Part shown: in pieces, positions 1 to 8,437 of the stretch
Layout: each line of letters opens with the position of its first letter
Numbering within the stretch: position 1 is the first letter of the stretch
Assembly (NCBI RefSeq): GCF_003722075.1
Contig: NZ_RDSK01000001.1
Coordinates: forward strand, 186,001-250,000
Origin: Methanohalophilus sp. RSK
Lineage (GTDB): Archaea > Halobacteriota > Methanosarcinia > Methanosarcinales > Methanosarcinaceae
DNA length: 64,000 bases
Reading direction: 5' to 3'
Made by a program: the position numbers and the translations under genes
Notes under the pieces: model-generated
Seen by the model: only the letters and a program-made list of their open reading frames with translations
Told to the model about the DNA's origin: nothing
Databases searched by the model: none

Positions 1-866
1 AGGTGGAGCCTTCAAATGTGGGTACTGTCATATTTCAGATACGTCTTCCAAGGATAATTGCAGCTATGCTGGTAGGGGCTGGATTATCTATATCTGGAGC
101 TTCCTTTCAAGGCCTTTTCCGCAATCCGCTGGTATCTCCCTATATTTTAGGAGTGGCTTCAGGGGCTGGATTTGGTGCCTGCCTGGGTATCCTGATAAGT
201 GAGAATATATTTGTTATCCAGTTAATGGCATTTTCTTTTGGAATACTTGCAGCTTTTCTAGCTTACAGCCTCAGTAAGTCCTGCAAGGCAACGGTCACAC
301 TGGTCCTTGTGCTTTCAGGTATTATTGTAGGTGCAGTTTTCACTGCTCTGACCTCTCTGGTAAAATATGTCGCAGATCCATATGATAAACTTCCTGAGAT
401 GGTATTCTGGCTTATGGGAAGTCTCTCATCTGTCAGGGCCGAGGATCTGATGTATGCGTCACCTGCAATTCTTGCCGGTATGCTCGTTCTCATTCTTATT
501 GGGTGGCGCATCAATGTCATCTCTTTGGGAGAGGAAGAAGCCAGGTCACTGGGTATAGATACTATGAAAATGACAATACTGATAGTTATTTGTGCCACTC
601 TGGTCACAACTTCTGCAATTAGTATCAGCGGTATTATTGGATGGGTAGGCCTTGTAGTACCCCATATCTCGCGGATGCTGGTTGGTCCAAGTTACAAAAA
701 ACTGTTACCAATGTCAGTTTTCCTCGGTGCATCTTTTCTTTTGATCGTAGATGATCTCGCAAGGACATTAATGAGCATAGAAATACCCCTTGGAGTTCTT
801 ACGGCATTGATAGGAGCACCATTTTTTGCTTATCTTTTACAAAAAAAGAAGGTTGGTTGGTCATGA
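1..866 (+). CDS. FecCD-family ABC transporter permease, 5' end cut by window
   Basis: Permease subunit of an importer for iron-siderophore, heme or cobalamin. The reading frame is open at the window edge, so the N-terminus is missing. The visible 287 residues show the FecCD/BtuC signature: an RLPR motif near the start, GASFQGLFRNPLVSPYILG, repeated hydrophobic helices, and a late GWVGLVVPHISRMLVG segment that contacts the ATPase. It overlaps the next gene by ATGA, so the two are translationally coupled. The substrate cannot be told from the sequence. Confidence 0.93.
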   Translation, partial: VEPSNVGTVIFQIRLPRIIAAMLVGAGLSISGASFQGLFRNPLVSPYILGVASGAGFGACLGILISENIFVIQLMAFSFGILAAFLAYSLSKSCKATVTLVLVLSGIIVGAVFTALTSLVKYVADPYDKLPEMVFWLMGSLSSVRAEDLMYASPAILAGMLVLILIGWRINVISLGEEEARSLGIDTMKMTILIVICATLVTTSAISISGIIGWVGLVVPHISRMLVGPSYKKLLPMSVFLGASFLLIVDDLARTLMSIEIPLGVLTALIGAPFFAYLLQKKKVGWS

Positions 867-1633
867 TATTAAGGGTAGACAATGCTTCGTATTCGTATGG
901 TGGCAAGGAGAATGTATTTGAGGATATTTCCTTTTTTTTAAATAAGGGTGAGACTTTATGCATACTTGGTCCCAATGGGATTGGTAAATCAACACTGCTA
1001 AAATGCCTCGGCAATGTATTGAAATTAAGTGAGGGCAGCGTCTTTATTGAGGGAAAAGACATCTCTTCGATGAGCAGAACAGAGATTGCCCAAAAGATCG
1101 GTTACGTTCCCCAGTCAGATCAATCGGTATTTCCCTTCTCTGTACTGGATTTTGTAATGCTTGGAAGAGCACCTCATCTTCCCTTCTTCTCCTCTCCTGG
1201 AGAAAAGGATCTCAATATAGCTGAGAATGCCATCAATAAAGTGGGGATATCTCATTTGAGGGATCGGCCTGTTACAGAAGTAAGTGGTGGCGAAAGACAG
1301 CTTGCTCTGATTGCAAGGGCTCTGGCACAGGAGCCGGAAATTTTGCTTCTGGATGAACCTACCTCCCATTTGGATTTCGGGAACCAGGTACGTGTTCTGA
1401 ACCTTATTGGAAGACTAACATCTCAGGGCACTTCTGTGATTATGAGCACGCACTTCCCGGACCATGGTTTTATAGGCTCTAAGAATGTAGCGATAATGCT
1501 TGAGAATGGTTTCATTGACCCGGGAACTGCTGAAGAAGTAATTACAAAAGAGAACATGGCTCTTGCATATGGTGTCGATGTAACCATCGATCATGTCAGT
1601 TCCATACAGAGAAATGTATGTCTTCCTCTTTAA
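863..1633 (+). CDS. ABC transporter ATP-binding protein (FepC/BtuD type)
   Basis: ATPase partner of the preceding permease, 256 aa. The Walker A motif GPNGIGKST lies near residue 36, the signature is VSGGERQL, and Walker B LLLDEPTSHLD is followed by the switch histidine in MSTHFPDH. I chose the ATG at 863 because it overlaps the permease stop (ATGA) and gives the usual family N-terminus; an in-frame TTG lies 6 nt upstream. The substrate-binding protein is not in the window. It would sit upstream. Confidence 0.94.
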   Translation: MILRVDNASYSYGGKENVFEDISFFLNKGETLCILGPNGIGKSTLLKCLGNVLKLSEGSVFIEGKDISSMSRTEIAQKIGYVPQSDQSVFPFSVLDFVMLGRAPHLPFFSSPGEKDLNIAENAINKVGISHLRDRPVTEVSGGERQLALIARALAQEPEILLLDEPTSHLDFGNQVRVLNLIGRLTSQGTSVIMSTHFPDHGFIGSKNVAIMLENGFIDPGTAEEVITKENMALAYGVDVTIDHVSSIQRNVCLPL

Positions 1634-1646
1634 TTATGTCAGCCTT

Positions 1647-3548
1647 TCAGTCCCGTACAAATTTCACCACAGGACATACCTCTATACATTTGCCGCAGTG
1701 GGTGCACTTATCCCCTATATAGGCAATTTTGTTTTCGATCCGGATTGCATTGCGGGGACATTTGCCTATACATACCCCGCAACCCGTACAGCCCAGAGCC
1801 CGGCGTATTGAGTTTTCCGTGTCCTTGAGAAGTTTTCCGGCATCGGCTTTGGAAGAGGCCCTGACTCTTACTGAACCTGTGGCAAAGACCTGCGCTGTAT
1901 TTTTTTTCCGGGTGATCATTGCCATCTCGTTGGTATACTTCACCTCACCGATAGCAAGCAGCATGCCGCTTTTCCTTATTTTCTCCATATCAAGGGCCGT
2001 GGAGAAACTTCCCTCAGCTGTCATTTCCCCGGTGGTGCAGGGGCGATAGCCCACACTGGAGGTGAATGTCAATTTGTTAGGGTCGTATCTTGTGGGAGCA
2101 GTATTAATTCCCAGTTCTTCGGCTACTTTTTTTATGTTGGCAGGGAGGGATTTCCATCTCCAGAACCCATAATCAGCCCATTGTTTGTCGATGCCGGTTT
2201 TCTCGGCGTAGGCATACAAATGGTTCATCAGTTTTTCTTCGTAATGGGGATGGGTCTTTTTCAGACGTTTCAAATCTCCCAGAGAAGATGAGGGGCACAG
2301 CCAGCATCCCATCCGGTCAAACCCTTTCTCATAGAGGGGATTGTAGGGCAGTTCATTCATGAATATGTAGAGCCAGATATGCAGGGCAGTCCAGTCCTGT
2401 ATCGGTGAGGCTGCGGTCTGGTTGCCCACCCAGGGATTTTTCCAGACACGGTTGCTGCGGGCCCGGGTGGTTGATTCATATTTGCGCTGGCCCACAAAGG
2501 TCAGGCAGCCTTTCTCATAATTCTCCTCTATCAACCGGCTTATGGGTCCGAGTTTGCAGACTTTGCAGCACCATCTCATTTCCACTGCAGGCGGCCCGAA
2601 AGCATCGATGGATTCCCAGAAGGCATCCCCCACACTTATGGATTTGACCTCTTTTGAATATAATTCTCCCACATGCCGGATGTTGTCCAGTGTTTCAGGG
2701 AATTCAAGCCCGGTATCGGCAAACATTATTTCATAATCTCTGACGCACTCATCCACAAGCTGGACCACTGCAAGACTGTCCTTGCCTCCGGAATAAGATA
2801 CGGAGATAGGCAGATCCTCATTTTCAATGGTTTTTTGAATGAAAGAGTGGGCTTCTGTGATTGATTCATCCATTATGGATCGGTTTGCCCGGATAACATC
2901 GTCCCAGCATGAAGGTTTTCTATCATTGACTTTTGAAGTTGTATCCGTTTTCCATCGGGGTTTGACTGCAGTGCCTTTTTTGGTTTCTATCATTTCCCGG
3001 CCATCCATTCGGGCACGGCCTGTAGCAACAACTTCTCCGGCAGGGGTTATTATTATGACTTCGTCATCTTTCTGTATTCCCGGGTCCGCATCCAGTACTC
3101 CCGGGGCAAGCAGGTTTGCACCTTTGTGCAGGAATTTTTTCACATCTTCCTCGATGGTCACGTAACCTGTAAGGGTTTCTTTGCCTGTCAAAATCCGGCG
3201 AGCGGCTTCCAGTCGGGGCAGAAGTACCCATTCAAGTTTGCCGATCTCATAACGTATGCTCGCAATTACTTCGCCATCAACAATTATCTCATCCATGCGG
3301 TCTTCATAGGGTGCCTTGTTGAGCAGCACTACCCTGTCCGTGTCAAGAAGCGGGTTGTTGAATTGTTGTTTTGATATCCGGTTTATGTGTTCGATATCGT
3401 GCAAAAAAGCCGGTCTTATATCTCCCGGGGGTGTAACATTTACTTTTACACATTCATCCCCGCAGGCACATTTTTTGCCAAGGACCGGTACATTGCAGCT
3501 GTGGCACCATTGCAGCAGCAAATCTCCATGAAATACAGGTTGTGACAT
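1647..3548 (-). CDS. PAPS reductase-family protein with zinc ribbon, PUA-like and ferredoxin domains
   Basis: A 633-aa multidomain protein common in methanogens. An N-terminal zinc ribbon (CHSC...CACGDEC, residues 15-32) is followed by a PUA-like region (about 120-195). The adenine nucleotide alpha-hydrolase/PAPS reductase domain has the PP-loop SGGKDSL near residue 252 and later cysteines (WCCKVCK). The C-terminus carries two 4Fe-4S motifs, CTGCGVCIGKCP and CTHCGKCIEVCP. The PP-loop activates a substrate with ATP; ferredoxin centres suggest sulfur or electron transfer. A PUA domain hints at an RNA substrate rather than free PAPS. The true reaction is unknown. It ends convergent with the ABC operon. 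Confidence 0.88.
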   Translation of the reverse strand: MSQPVFHGDLLLQWCHSCNVPVLGKKCACGDECVKVNVTPPGDIRPAFLHDIEHINRISKQQFNNPLLDTDRVVLLNKAPYEDRMDEIIVDGEVIASIRYEIGKLEWVLLPRLEAARRILTGKETLTGYVTIEEDVKKFLHKGANLLAPGVLDADPGIQKDDEVIIITPAGEVVATGRARMDGREMIETKKGTAVKPRWKTDTTSKVNDRKPSCWDDVIRANRSIMDESITEAHSFIQKTIENEDLPISVSYSGGKDSLAVVQLVDECVRDYEIMFADTGLEFPETLDNIRHVGELYSKEVKSISVGDAFWESIDAFGPPAVEMRWCCKVCKLGPISRLIEENYEKGCLTFVGQRKYESTTRARSNRVWKNPWVGNQTAASPIQDWTALHIWLYIFMNELPYNPLYEKGFDRMGCWLCPSSSLGDLKRLKKTHPHYEEKLMNHLYAYAEKTGIDKQWADYGFWRWKSLPANIKKVAEELGINTAPTRYDPNKLTFTSSVGYRPCTTGEMTAEGSFSTALDMEKIRKSGMLLAIGEVKYTNEMAMITRKKNTAQVFATGSVRVRASSKADAGKLLKDTENSIRRALGCTGCGVCIGKCPRNAIRIENKIAYIGDKCTHCGKCIEVCPVVKFVRD

Positions 3549-3593
3549 CTATGCTGGAAATCCTGTACTGGTTAAATAATATTGTGGTCGTTC

Positions 3594-4391
3594 TCAGAAG
3601 AACTTTGAAGCCAGGGAATTGCCCTGCGATTGGCACATCTGTTCGTAGGGACAGTATTCACAGAGTTTTCCCCGCTTTGCCTGTGGCATTTTTCCGTTCT
3701 TTATCTTTTCGATCCGTTTGAGGATATTGAGCACCTCCCTGCGCTCGGTTGGCCGTATTCTCACAGGCCTTGCCTGACCCTGAGAGGCATAAAAAAGCAC
3801 TGCGGAATTTACCGGTTGGACGTATCTTTCTTCTGCAAGTATGGAGTAAGCTGCCAGAGGTATCCGGTCATTTTTCCAAACACCCTGCTCCGGGGCATTA
3901 CCGCTCTTTATGAGCAGAGGCATCTTCTGGTCATCGTGAAAGACGATTGCCGATGGTGCACCGCTTAAATTTAATTTGTCCGAATGCATCAGGGGTTCGA
4001 TTTCAACGGGTGTTATGAGTTCAATCATTTTTTCATCAGATTGGTTCTTTAAATTGGCTGCTATTGCAGGTAACGCTTCGTTTACATCTTCCACAGCATC
4101 TTTGAATTGTTTTTCATCAATATGCTCCAATTCGTCAGAATAGATGGTTATTATTTCCTGTACTATTTCTTCTACCCGCGTTTGCAGCAGGGGAAGTGTT
4201 TCCTGTTTTGAGCTGGCAATCTCTGCACAGGAAAGAGCCAGTTCTTTTAGCAGTAAATGACGGATGTAAGGTTTTTTAATGTCATCTGCTATTGTTTCAT
4301 TCCTGCTGGCAAAGTATACCTTTCGGGGACATTTCGTGTAGAGGACTACTTCCGAAACACTGGAATTTGTTTCGCAGAACATTGCACACAT
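3594..4391 (-). CDS. Cas4-like (RecB-family) protein, nuclease motif degenerate
   Basis: 265 aa with the overall layout of Cas4: a first cysteine in TKCPRKVYF (about residue 20) and a C-terminal cluster CEYCPYEQMC near residue 245, which would hold a 4Fe-4S centre. The central PD-(D/E)XK core looks damaged. Where Cas4 has G-x-x-D and D-x-K, this protein shows GAPSAIV and LLIKSG, so the acidic residues are replaced and only the lysine remains. No CRISPR array or other cas gene is nearby. It may be a structural or DNA-binding homologue. A TATA-like TTAAATATTA about 25 nt upstream suggests a leaderless transcript. Confidence 0.75.
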   Translation of the reverse strand: MCAMFCETNSSVSEVVLYTKCPRKVYFASRNETIADDIKKPYIRHLLLKELALSCAEIASSKQETLPLLQTRVEEIVQEIITIYSDELEHIDEKQFKDAVEDVNEALPAIAANLKNQSDEKMIELITPVEIEPLMHSDKLNLSGAPSAIVFHDDQKMPLLIKSGNAPEQGVWKNDRIPLAAYSILAEERYVQPVNSAVLFYASQGQARPVRIRPTERREVLNILKRIEKIKNGKMPQAKRGKLCEYCPYEQMCQSQGNSLASKFF

Positions 4392-4432
4392 ATTTAGAAG
4401 TTAACAAATTGCATAATATTTAAGTTAAATGA

Positions 4433-4480
4433 ATATCCGGATATCGGCAATAGACGAATCGACATTCGTTAAATATATAT
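4433..4480 (+). promoter_or_regulatory. Promoter with two palindromes before the HTH regulator
   Basis: A perfect 12-bp palindrome (ATATCCGGATAT, 4433-4444) and a 6-bp inverted repeat with 4-nt spacer (ACGAAT/ATTCGT, 4454-4469) sit directly before a TATA box, TAAATATATATG (4470-4480). The second repeat covers the BRE position. This is the layout expected of an operator, most simply for autoregulation by the HTH protein that follows. The binding protein is inferred. Confidence 0.6.
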
Positions 4481-4509
4481 GCATGCTGGTATTGAGGTAA
4501 TTGTAGCAC

Positions 4510-5250
4510 ATGACCGAGGATGCACCAAAGGAAAACTTACGTCACCGCCTGGCTGAAAAGATGGCTGGTGAGATCACTCTTTCGGATAAGCCTGGTGAGG
4601 CTCTGAAAAAATGGAGACTCAATTTCGAGATCGCACAGACTGATATTTCTTCATATCTGGGTGTTTCGCCATCTGTGATAAGTGACTATGAAAGTGGAAG
4701 GCGAAAGTCTCCGGGAACCCTTATCGTCAGCAAGATTGTGGATGCTCTGATAAATATTGATTCAGAAAGCGGAGGCCACAAGATACATGCCTATGAAGGC
4801 ATGCTGTACAGTGACCAGGTATCAAAAGCGGTCTATGCAACTTACGAATACACATATCCAATGCAGCTTGCAAAACTGGCCACTCTTATAGAGGCGGATG
4901 TGGCCTACCGGGGTGTGGAAAAACCTCTGTATGGTTTTACGGTGGTAGACAGTAAGAAGGCAATTCTTGAACTGTCTTCCCACGAATTCCAGAAACTTTA
5001 TGGATGGAGCACAGAACGTGCCATGATATTCACAAAAGTGTCTACAGGGAAATCCCCCATGGTAGCAATCAGGGTCACAAACCTGAAACCCGCAGCAGTG
5101 GTTATGCATGGCCTTAGTATCAGGGAGGTGGATCCTATTGCTAAAAAAATGGCAGAAGTTGACAGGATCCCTTTGATGGCAACGACTATGGACCTTGATG
5201 AATTGATCGAGGCATTAAAACACTACAGTCAATACCAGGTAATCGAATGA
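4510..5250 (+). CDS. Archaeal HTH (Cro/C1-type) transcriptional regulator
   Basis: 246 aa. An XRE-type helix-turn-helix covers about residues 33-85 (ALKKWRLNFEIAQTDISSYLG, then SPSVISDYESGRRKSPG). A conserved archaeal C-terminal domain of about 150 residues has unknown ligand. It sits 32 bp before the mevalonate-entry genes HMG-CoA synthase, thiolase and DUF35. In my recollection this order is conserved in euryarchaea, so it is a reasonable candidate regulator of isoprenoid lipid synthesis. Palindromic sites precede its promoter. Ligand and targets are inferred, not shown. Confidence 0.85.
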   Translation: MTEDAPKENLRHRLAEKMAGEITLSDKPGEALKKWRLNFEIAQTDISSYLGVSPSVISDYESGRRKSPGTLIVSKIVDALINIDSESGGHKIHAYEGMLYSDQVSKAVYATYEYTYPMQLAKLATLIEADVAYRGVEKPLYGFTVVDSKKAILELSSHEFQKLYGWSTERAMIFTKVSTGKSPMVAIRVTNLKPAAVVMHGLSIREVDPIAKKMAEVDRIPLMATTMDLDELIEALKHYSQYQVIE

Positions 5251-5282
5251 TATTTATTTTTGATAAAAAGGTGATTTAAGCA

Positions 5283-6332
5283 ATGAGCGTAGGGATTGTT
5301 TCATACGGTACATATATCCCCAAATTCAGGATAAAAGTGGAGGATATAGCAAAGGTATGGGGTGATAATGCAGATATACTCAGTGCAGGCCTCATGGTGA
5401 ATGAAAAATCCGTCCCGGATCTGGACGAGGATACTGTAACAATTGCAGTAGAGGCTGCAAGGGCTGCAATTTGTCGCAGCAGTCTTGATCCTTCCAGAAT
5501 AGAGGCGATATATACAGGTTCTGAAAGTCACCCCTATGCGGTCAAACCCACCAGTACAATAGTGGCTGAAGCGGTGGAAGCGACCCCTGAGATGACTGCA
5601 GCGGACTTTGAATTTGCCTGTAAAGCAGGAAGTGCCGGTATGCAGGCATGCATGGGACTGGTACAATCCGATATGGCAGATCTGGGGCTTGCGATAGGTT
5701 CGGACGTATCACAAGGTGCACCCGGGGACGCGCTGGAATATACCGCCGCTGCTGGCGGTGCGGCTTATATTATAGGCAACAAAGAAGAAGAAATGGTGGC
5801 AATTATCGAAGATACCTACTCTTTCACTACCGATACACCTGATTTCTGGAGACGTGAGGGTATGCCTTATCCCGAACATGGTGGGCGTTTCACCGGAGAA
5901 CCCGGTTATTTCAAACACGTTCTGGGTGCCGCAAAAGGGCTGATGAACAAACTTGGCACTTCAGCTGAGGATTACGATTATGCAATTTTCCATCAACCCA
6001 ATGGTAAGTTCCCCTCCAGGGTGGCAAAAATGCTGGGATTCAGTAAGGAAAAAATTGCTCCCGGCCTTGTGGTCACAAGATTGGGTAATACGTATTCCGG
6101 TTCATGCCTGATGGGTATTGCAGCTACTCTTGATCAGGCAAAGCCTGGAGACAGGATATTTGCCACAGCCTTTGGTTCAGGTGCAGGGGCAGATGCCTTC
6201 AGTTTCAGGGTAACGGACAAGATCGATAAGATAAGGGATAAAGCTCCCCGGGTAGAGGAATTGCTTGCAAATCCTGTTTACATGGATTATGCAATGTATG
6301 CAAAGCATAAAGGCAAGATAAGACGTGCATGA
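5283..6332 (+). CDS. Hydroxymethylglutaryl-CoA synthase
   Basis: 349-aa archaeal HMG-CoA synthase, which condenses acetoacetyl-CoA with acetyl-CoA in the mevalonate route to archaeal membrane lipids. The N-terminus [16 protein letters not shown] is typical. The nucleophilic cysteine lies in [11 protein letters not shown] near residue 111, with a general-base histidine in FHQPNGKFP and the late GNTYSGS motif. The length matches the family. AAAAGGTGATTTA before the ATG serves as ribosome-binding site. Thiolase and a DUF35 protein follow; these three are known to form a channelling complex in methanogens. Confidence 0.96.
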   Translation: MSVGIVSYGTYIPKFRIKVEDIAKVWGDNADILSAGLMVNEKSVPDLDEDTVTIAVEAARAAICRSSLDPSRIEAIYTGSESHPYAVKPTSTIVAEAVEATPEMTAADFEFACKAGSAGMQACMGLVQSDMADLGLAIGSDVSQGAPGDALEYTAAAGGAAYIIGNKEEEMVAIIEDTYSFTTDTPDFWRREGMPYPEHGGRFTGEPGYFKHVLGAAKGLMNKLGTSAEDYDYAIFHQPNGKFPSRVAKMLGFSKEKIAPGLVVTRLGNTYSGSCLMGIAATLDQAKPGDRIFATAFGSGAGADAFSFRVTDKIDKIRDKAPRVEELLANPVYMDYAMYAKHKGKIRRA

Positions 6333-6342
6333 GGGGATAAAA

Positions 6343-7515
6343 ATGAGAGACGTTGCAATTATCGGAAGTTATACTACCAAATTTGGTGAGATGTGGGAGC
6401 GCTCTTTCCGTGATATAGTTGTTGAGGCCGGAGTCGGAGCTCTTGAGGATGCCGAAGTTGGTGGAGAAAGTATCGACAGTATGTTTGTCGGTAATATGAG
6501 CGGCGGACAGTTTATTGAACAGGAACACATCGGTGCCCTGATCGCTGATTATTCCGGCCTGGCAGCCGGTTTGCATGTACCTTCCACCCGTGTGGAGGCC
6601 GCCTGTGCTTCAGGGGGACTGGCCTTCAGGCAGGGAATACAGTCCGTTGCATCTGGTTACAATGATATAGTGGTAGCTGCAGGCGTTGAAAAAATGACAG
6701 ACGTTTCTGCAGTTGGTGCTTCTTCAGCCCTTGCGGCAGCAGCTGACCGGGAGTGGGAGGGCATGATGGGTGCCACCTTCCCCGGTTTGTATGCCATGAT
6801 AGCCCGCATGCATATGCAGCAATATGGAACAACCAGTGAACAGCTTGCACAGGTTGCTGTGAAAAATCATCAGAATGGTACCAATAATCCAATCGCCCAG
6901 TACAGGAATAATATCACAGTGGATAAAGTGCTTAATTCCATAATGGTCGCCGACCCCTTACACATCTTTGATTGCTCTCCGATTACTGACGGAGCAGCCG
7001 CTCTTGTGCTGGCTCCTGCCGAAGAAGCCCACAAATACACCGAAACTCCGATATATATAAAAGGGTCCGGACAGGCAAGTGACACTATTGCCCTGCATGA
7101 CCGCCGGGACATTACCACTCTTGATGCTAGTGTCTATGCTGCAAAACGAGCTTATGAAATGGCAGGAATCGGGCCGGATGATATCGATGTGGCAGAAGTG
7201 CATGATTGTTTCACCATTGCAGAAATATGCGCCATCGAAGATCTTGGATTCGTAGGGAAAGGACAGGGTGGCAGGTTCGTTGAAGAAGGCAATACAGCTA
7301 TTGGCGGCAAAATCCCTGTAAACACTTCAGGCGGCTTGAAAGCATGTGGTCATCCGGTGGGTGCTACAGGCATCAAACAGGCTGCAGAAATTGTCAACCA
7401 GCTGCGTGGAGAGGCAGGGAAAAGACAGGTAGAGGGTGCAAAGATCGGACTGGCCCATAATGTAGGAGGGTCCGGGGCGACTGCACTTGTACATATATTA
7501 GGCAGGGAGAGGTGA
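6343..7515 (+). CDS. Acetyl-CoA C-acetyltransferase (thiolase)
   Basis: 390 aa. Makes acetoacetyl-CoA for the HMG-CoA synthase encoded just upstream. The nucleophilic cysteine is in VEAACASGG, and the conserved HDCFTIAE and CGHPVGATG motifs are present. I placed the start at the ATG at 6343 because GAGGGG lies 8 nt upstream; the longer frame from 6325 would overlap the previous gene. The archaeal thiolase subtype needs the DUF35 protein encoded next for complex formation. Confidence 0.95.
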   Translation: MRDVAIIGSYTTKFGEMWERSFRDIVVEAGVGALEDAEVGGESIDSMFVGNMSGGQFIEQEHIGALIADYSGLAAGLHVPSTRVEAACASGGLAFRQGIQSVASGYNDIVVAAGVEKMTDVSAVGASSALAAAADREWEGMMGATFPGLYAMIARMHMQQYGTTSEQLAQVAVKNHQNGTNNPIAQYRNNITVDKVLNSIMVADPLHIFDCSPITDGAAALVLAPAEEAHKYTETPIYIKGSGQASDTIALHDRRDITTLDASVYAAKRAYEMAGIGPDDIDVAEVHDCFTIAEICAIEDLGFVGKGQGGRFVEEGNTAIGGKIPVNTSGGLKACGHPVGATGIKQAAEIVNQLRGEAGKRQVEGAKIGLAHNVGGSGATALVHILGRER

Positions 7516-7521
7516 TTCTAG

Positions 7522-7911
7522 ATGTCTGTTGCAAGATTCTGGAGACAGCAGGTACAGAGATATAATCTCGTAGGTAACCATTGTAGAAACTGTGATGAAT
7601 ACTATTATCCCCCGAGGACTACCTGTCCTTTTTGCAGAAGGAACGGGGAGATGGAAGAATACAAGTTCAGCGGCAAAGGTGAACTTGTAACCTATACGAT
7701 TATTCATTCAGCAGTAGAAGGGTTTGAACACCAGACACCCTATGTGCTGGGTATTGTGAAACTGGAAGAAGGTCCACGTCTTACATCCCAGATAATAGCA
7801 CAACCAGAGGATGTGAACATCGGTATGAAGGTAAGGCCTGTGTTCCGCAAACTCGGTGAAAGCGGGGATAAAGGTATGCTCCATTACGGTACTAAATTCA
7901 CACCGGCGTGA
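7522..7911 (+). CDS. DUF35 Zn-ribbon/OB-fold protein, scaffold of the thiolase-HMGS complex
   Basis: 129 aa. The N-terminal rubredoxin-like zinc ribbon has two CxxC pairs (CRNCDEYYYPPRTTCPFC, about residues 20-37) followed by an OB fold (KGELVTYTIIHSAVEGF onward). Family members bridge thiolase and HMG-CoA synthase and bind CoA, so acetoacetyl-CoA is passed without release. It lies six bases after the thiolase gene, in line with this role. Confidence 0.92.
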   Translation: MSVARFWRQQVQRYNLVGNHCRNCDEYYYPPRTTCPFCRRNGEMEEYKFSGKGELVTYTIIHSAVEGFEHQTPYVLGIVKLEEGPRLTSQIIAQPEDVNIGMKVRPVFRKLGESGDKGMLHYGTKFTPA

Positions 7912-7915
7912 TGAG

Positions 7916-8431
7916 ATGCTTGAGGTAGAAGTAAAATCCCGTATCGACCTGTCTCATGCCCGTGGAGTTCTTGAGGGGCTTGATGCAAAATTCCTGGAGA
8001 CAGAGGAGCATTTTGATATTTACTACAATGCTCCGCACCGGGATTTTGCAGAAACGGACGAAGCTTTGCGTATACGTTCTGTTAATGACAGGCAGTTCCT
8101 GACCTACAAGGGTAAAAAACTCGATGATACCACCAAAAGTCGTGAGGAAATACAGACTCATGTTGAAGCCGAAGCCATGATACAGATTCTGGAAAGACTT
8201 GGTTTCAAAGAAACTGCCAGGGTCCAGAAGGTGAGGGATGTTTTCAAAATAGGTGACATCGCCCTGTGTCTGGACGAGGTGGATTCTCTGGGTCAGTTCA
8301 TCGAGTTTGAGATTATATCGGATGCTGATATGGAAGAAAGTAAAAAACGCATTTTTGCGATGATGGAAAAATTCGGCCTGAAACCGGAAGATTCCATCCG
8401 TAAATCCTATCTGGAACTGGTGATGGAGTAA
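7916..8431 (+). CDS. CYTH-domain protein (class IV adenylyl cyclase-like)
   Basis: 171 aa. The N-terminal EVEVKSR (ExExK signature) marks the CYTH tunnel fold, and LRIRS, TYKGKK and the C-terminal SIRKSYLELV supply further basic and acidic residues of the tunnel. Archaeal members are annotated as class IV adenylate cyclases, but many CYTH proteins hydrolyse triphosphates, so the reaction is open. I use the ATG at 7916, five bases after the DUF35 stop, since it begins the ExExK strand. It is probably co-transcribed with the mevalonate genes. Confidence 0.85.
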   Translation: MLEVEVKSRIDLSHARGVLEGLDAKFLETEEHFDIYYNAPHRDFAETDEALRIRSVNDRQFLTYKGKKLDDTTKSREEIQTHVEAEAMIQILERLGFKETARVQKVRDVFKIGDIALCLDEVDSLGQFIEFEIISDADMEESKKRIFAMMEKFGLKPEDSIRKSYLELVME

Positions 8432-8437
8432 ACTCCA

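Noticed and set aside
3594-4391. CRISPR-Cas locus suggested by the Cas4-like gene
   Set aside because: No regularly spaced repeats and no other cas gene in the window; the nuclease core looks degraded.
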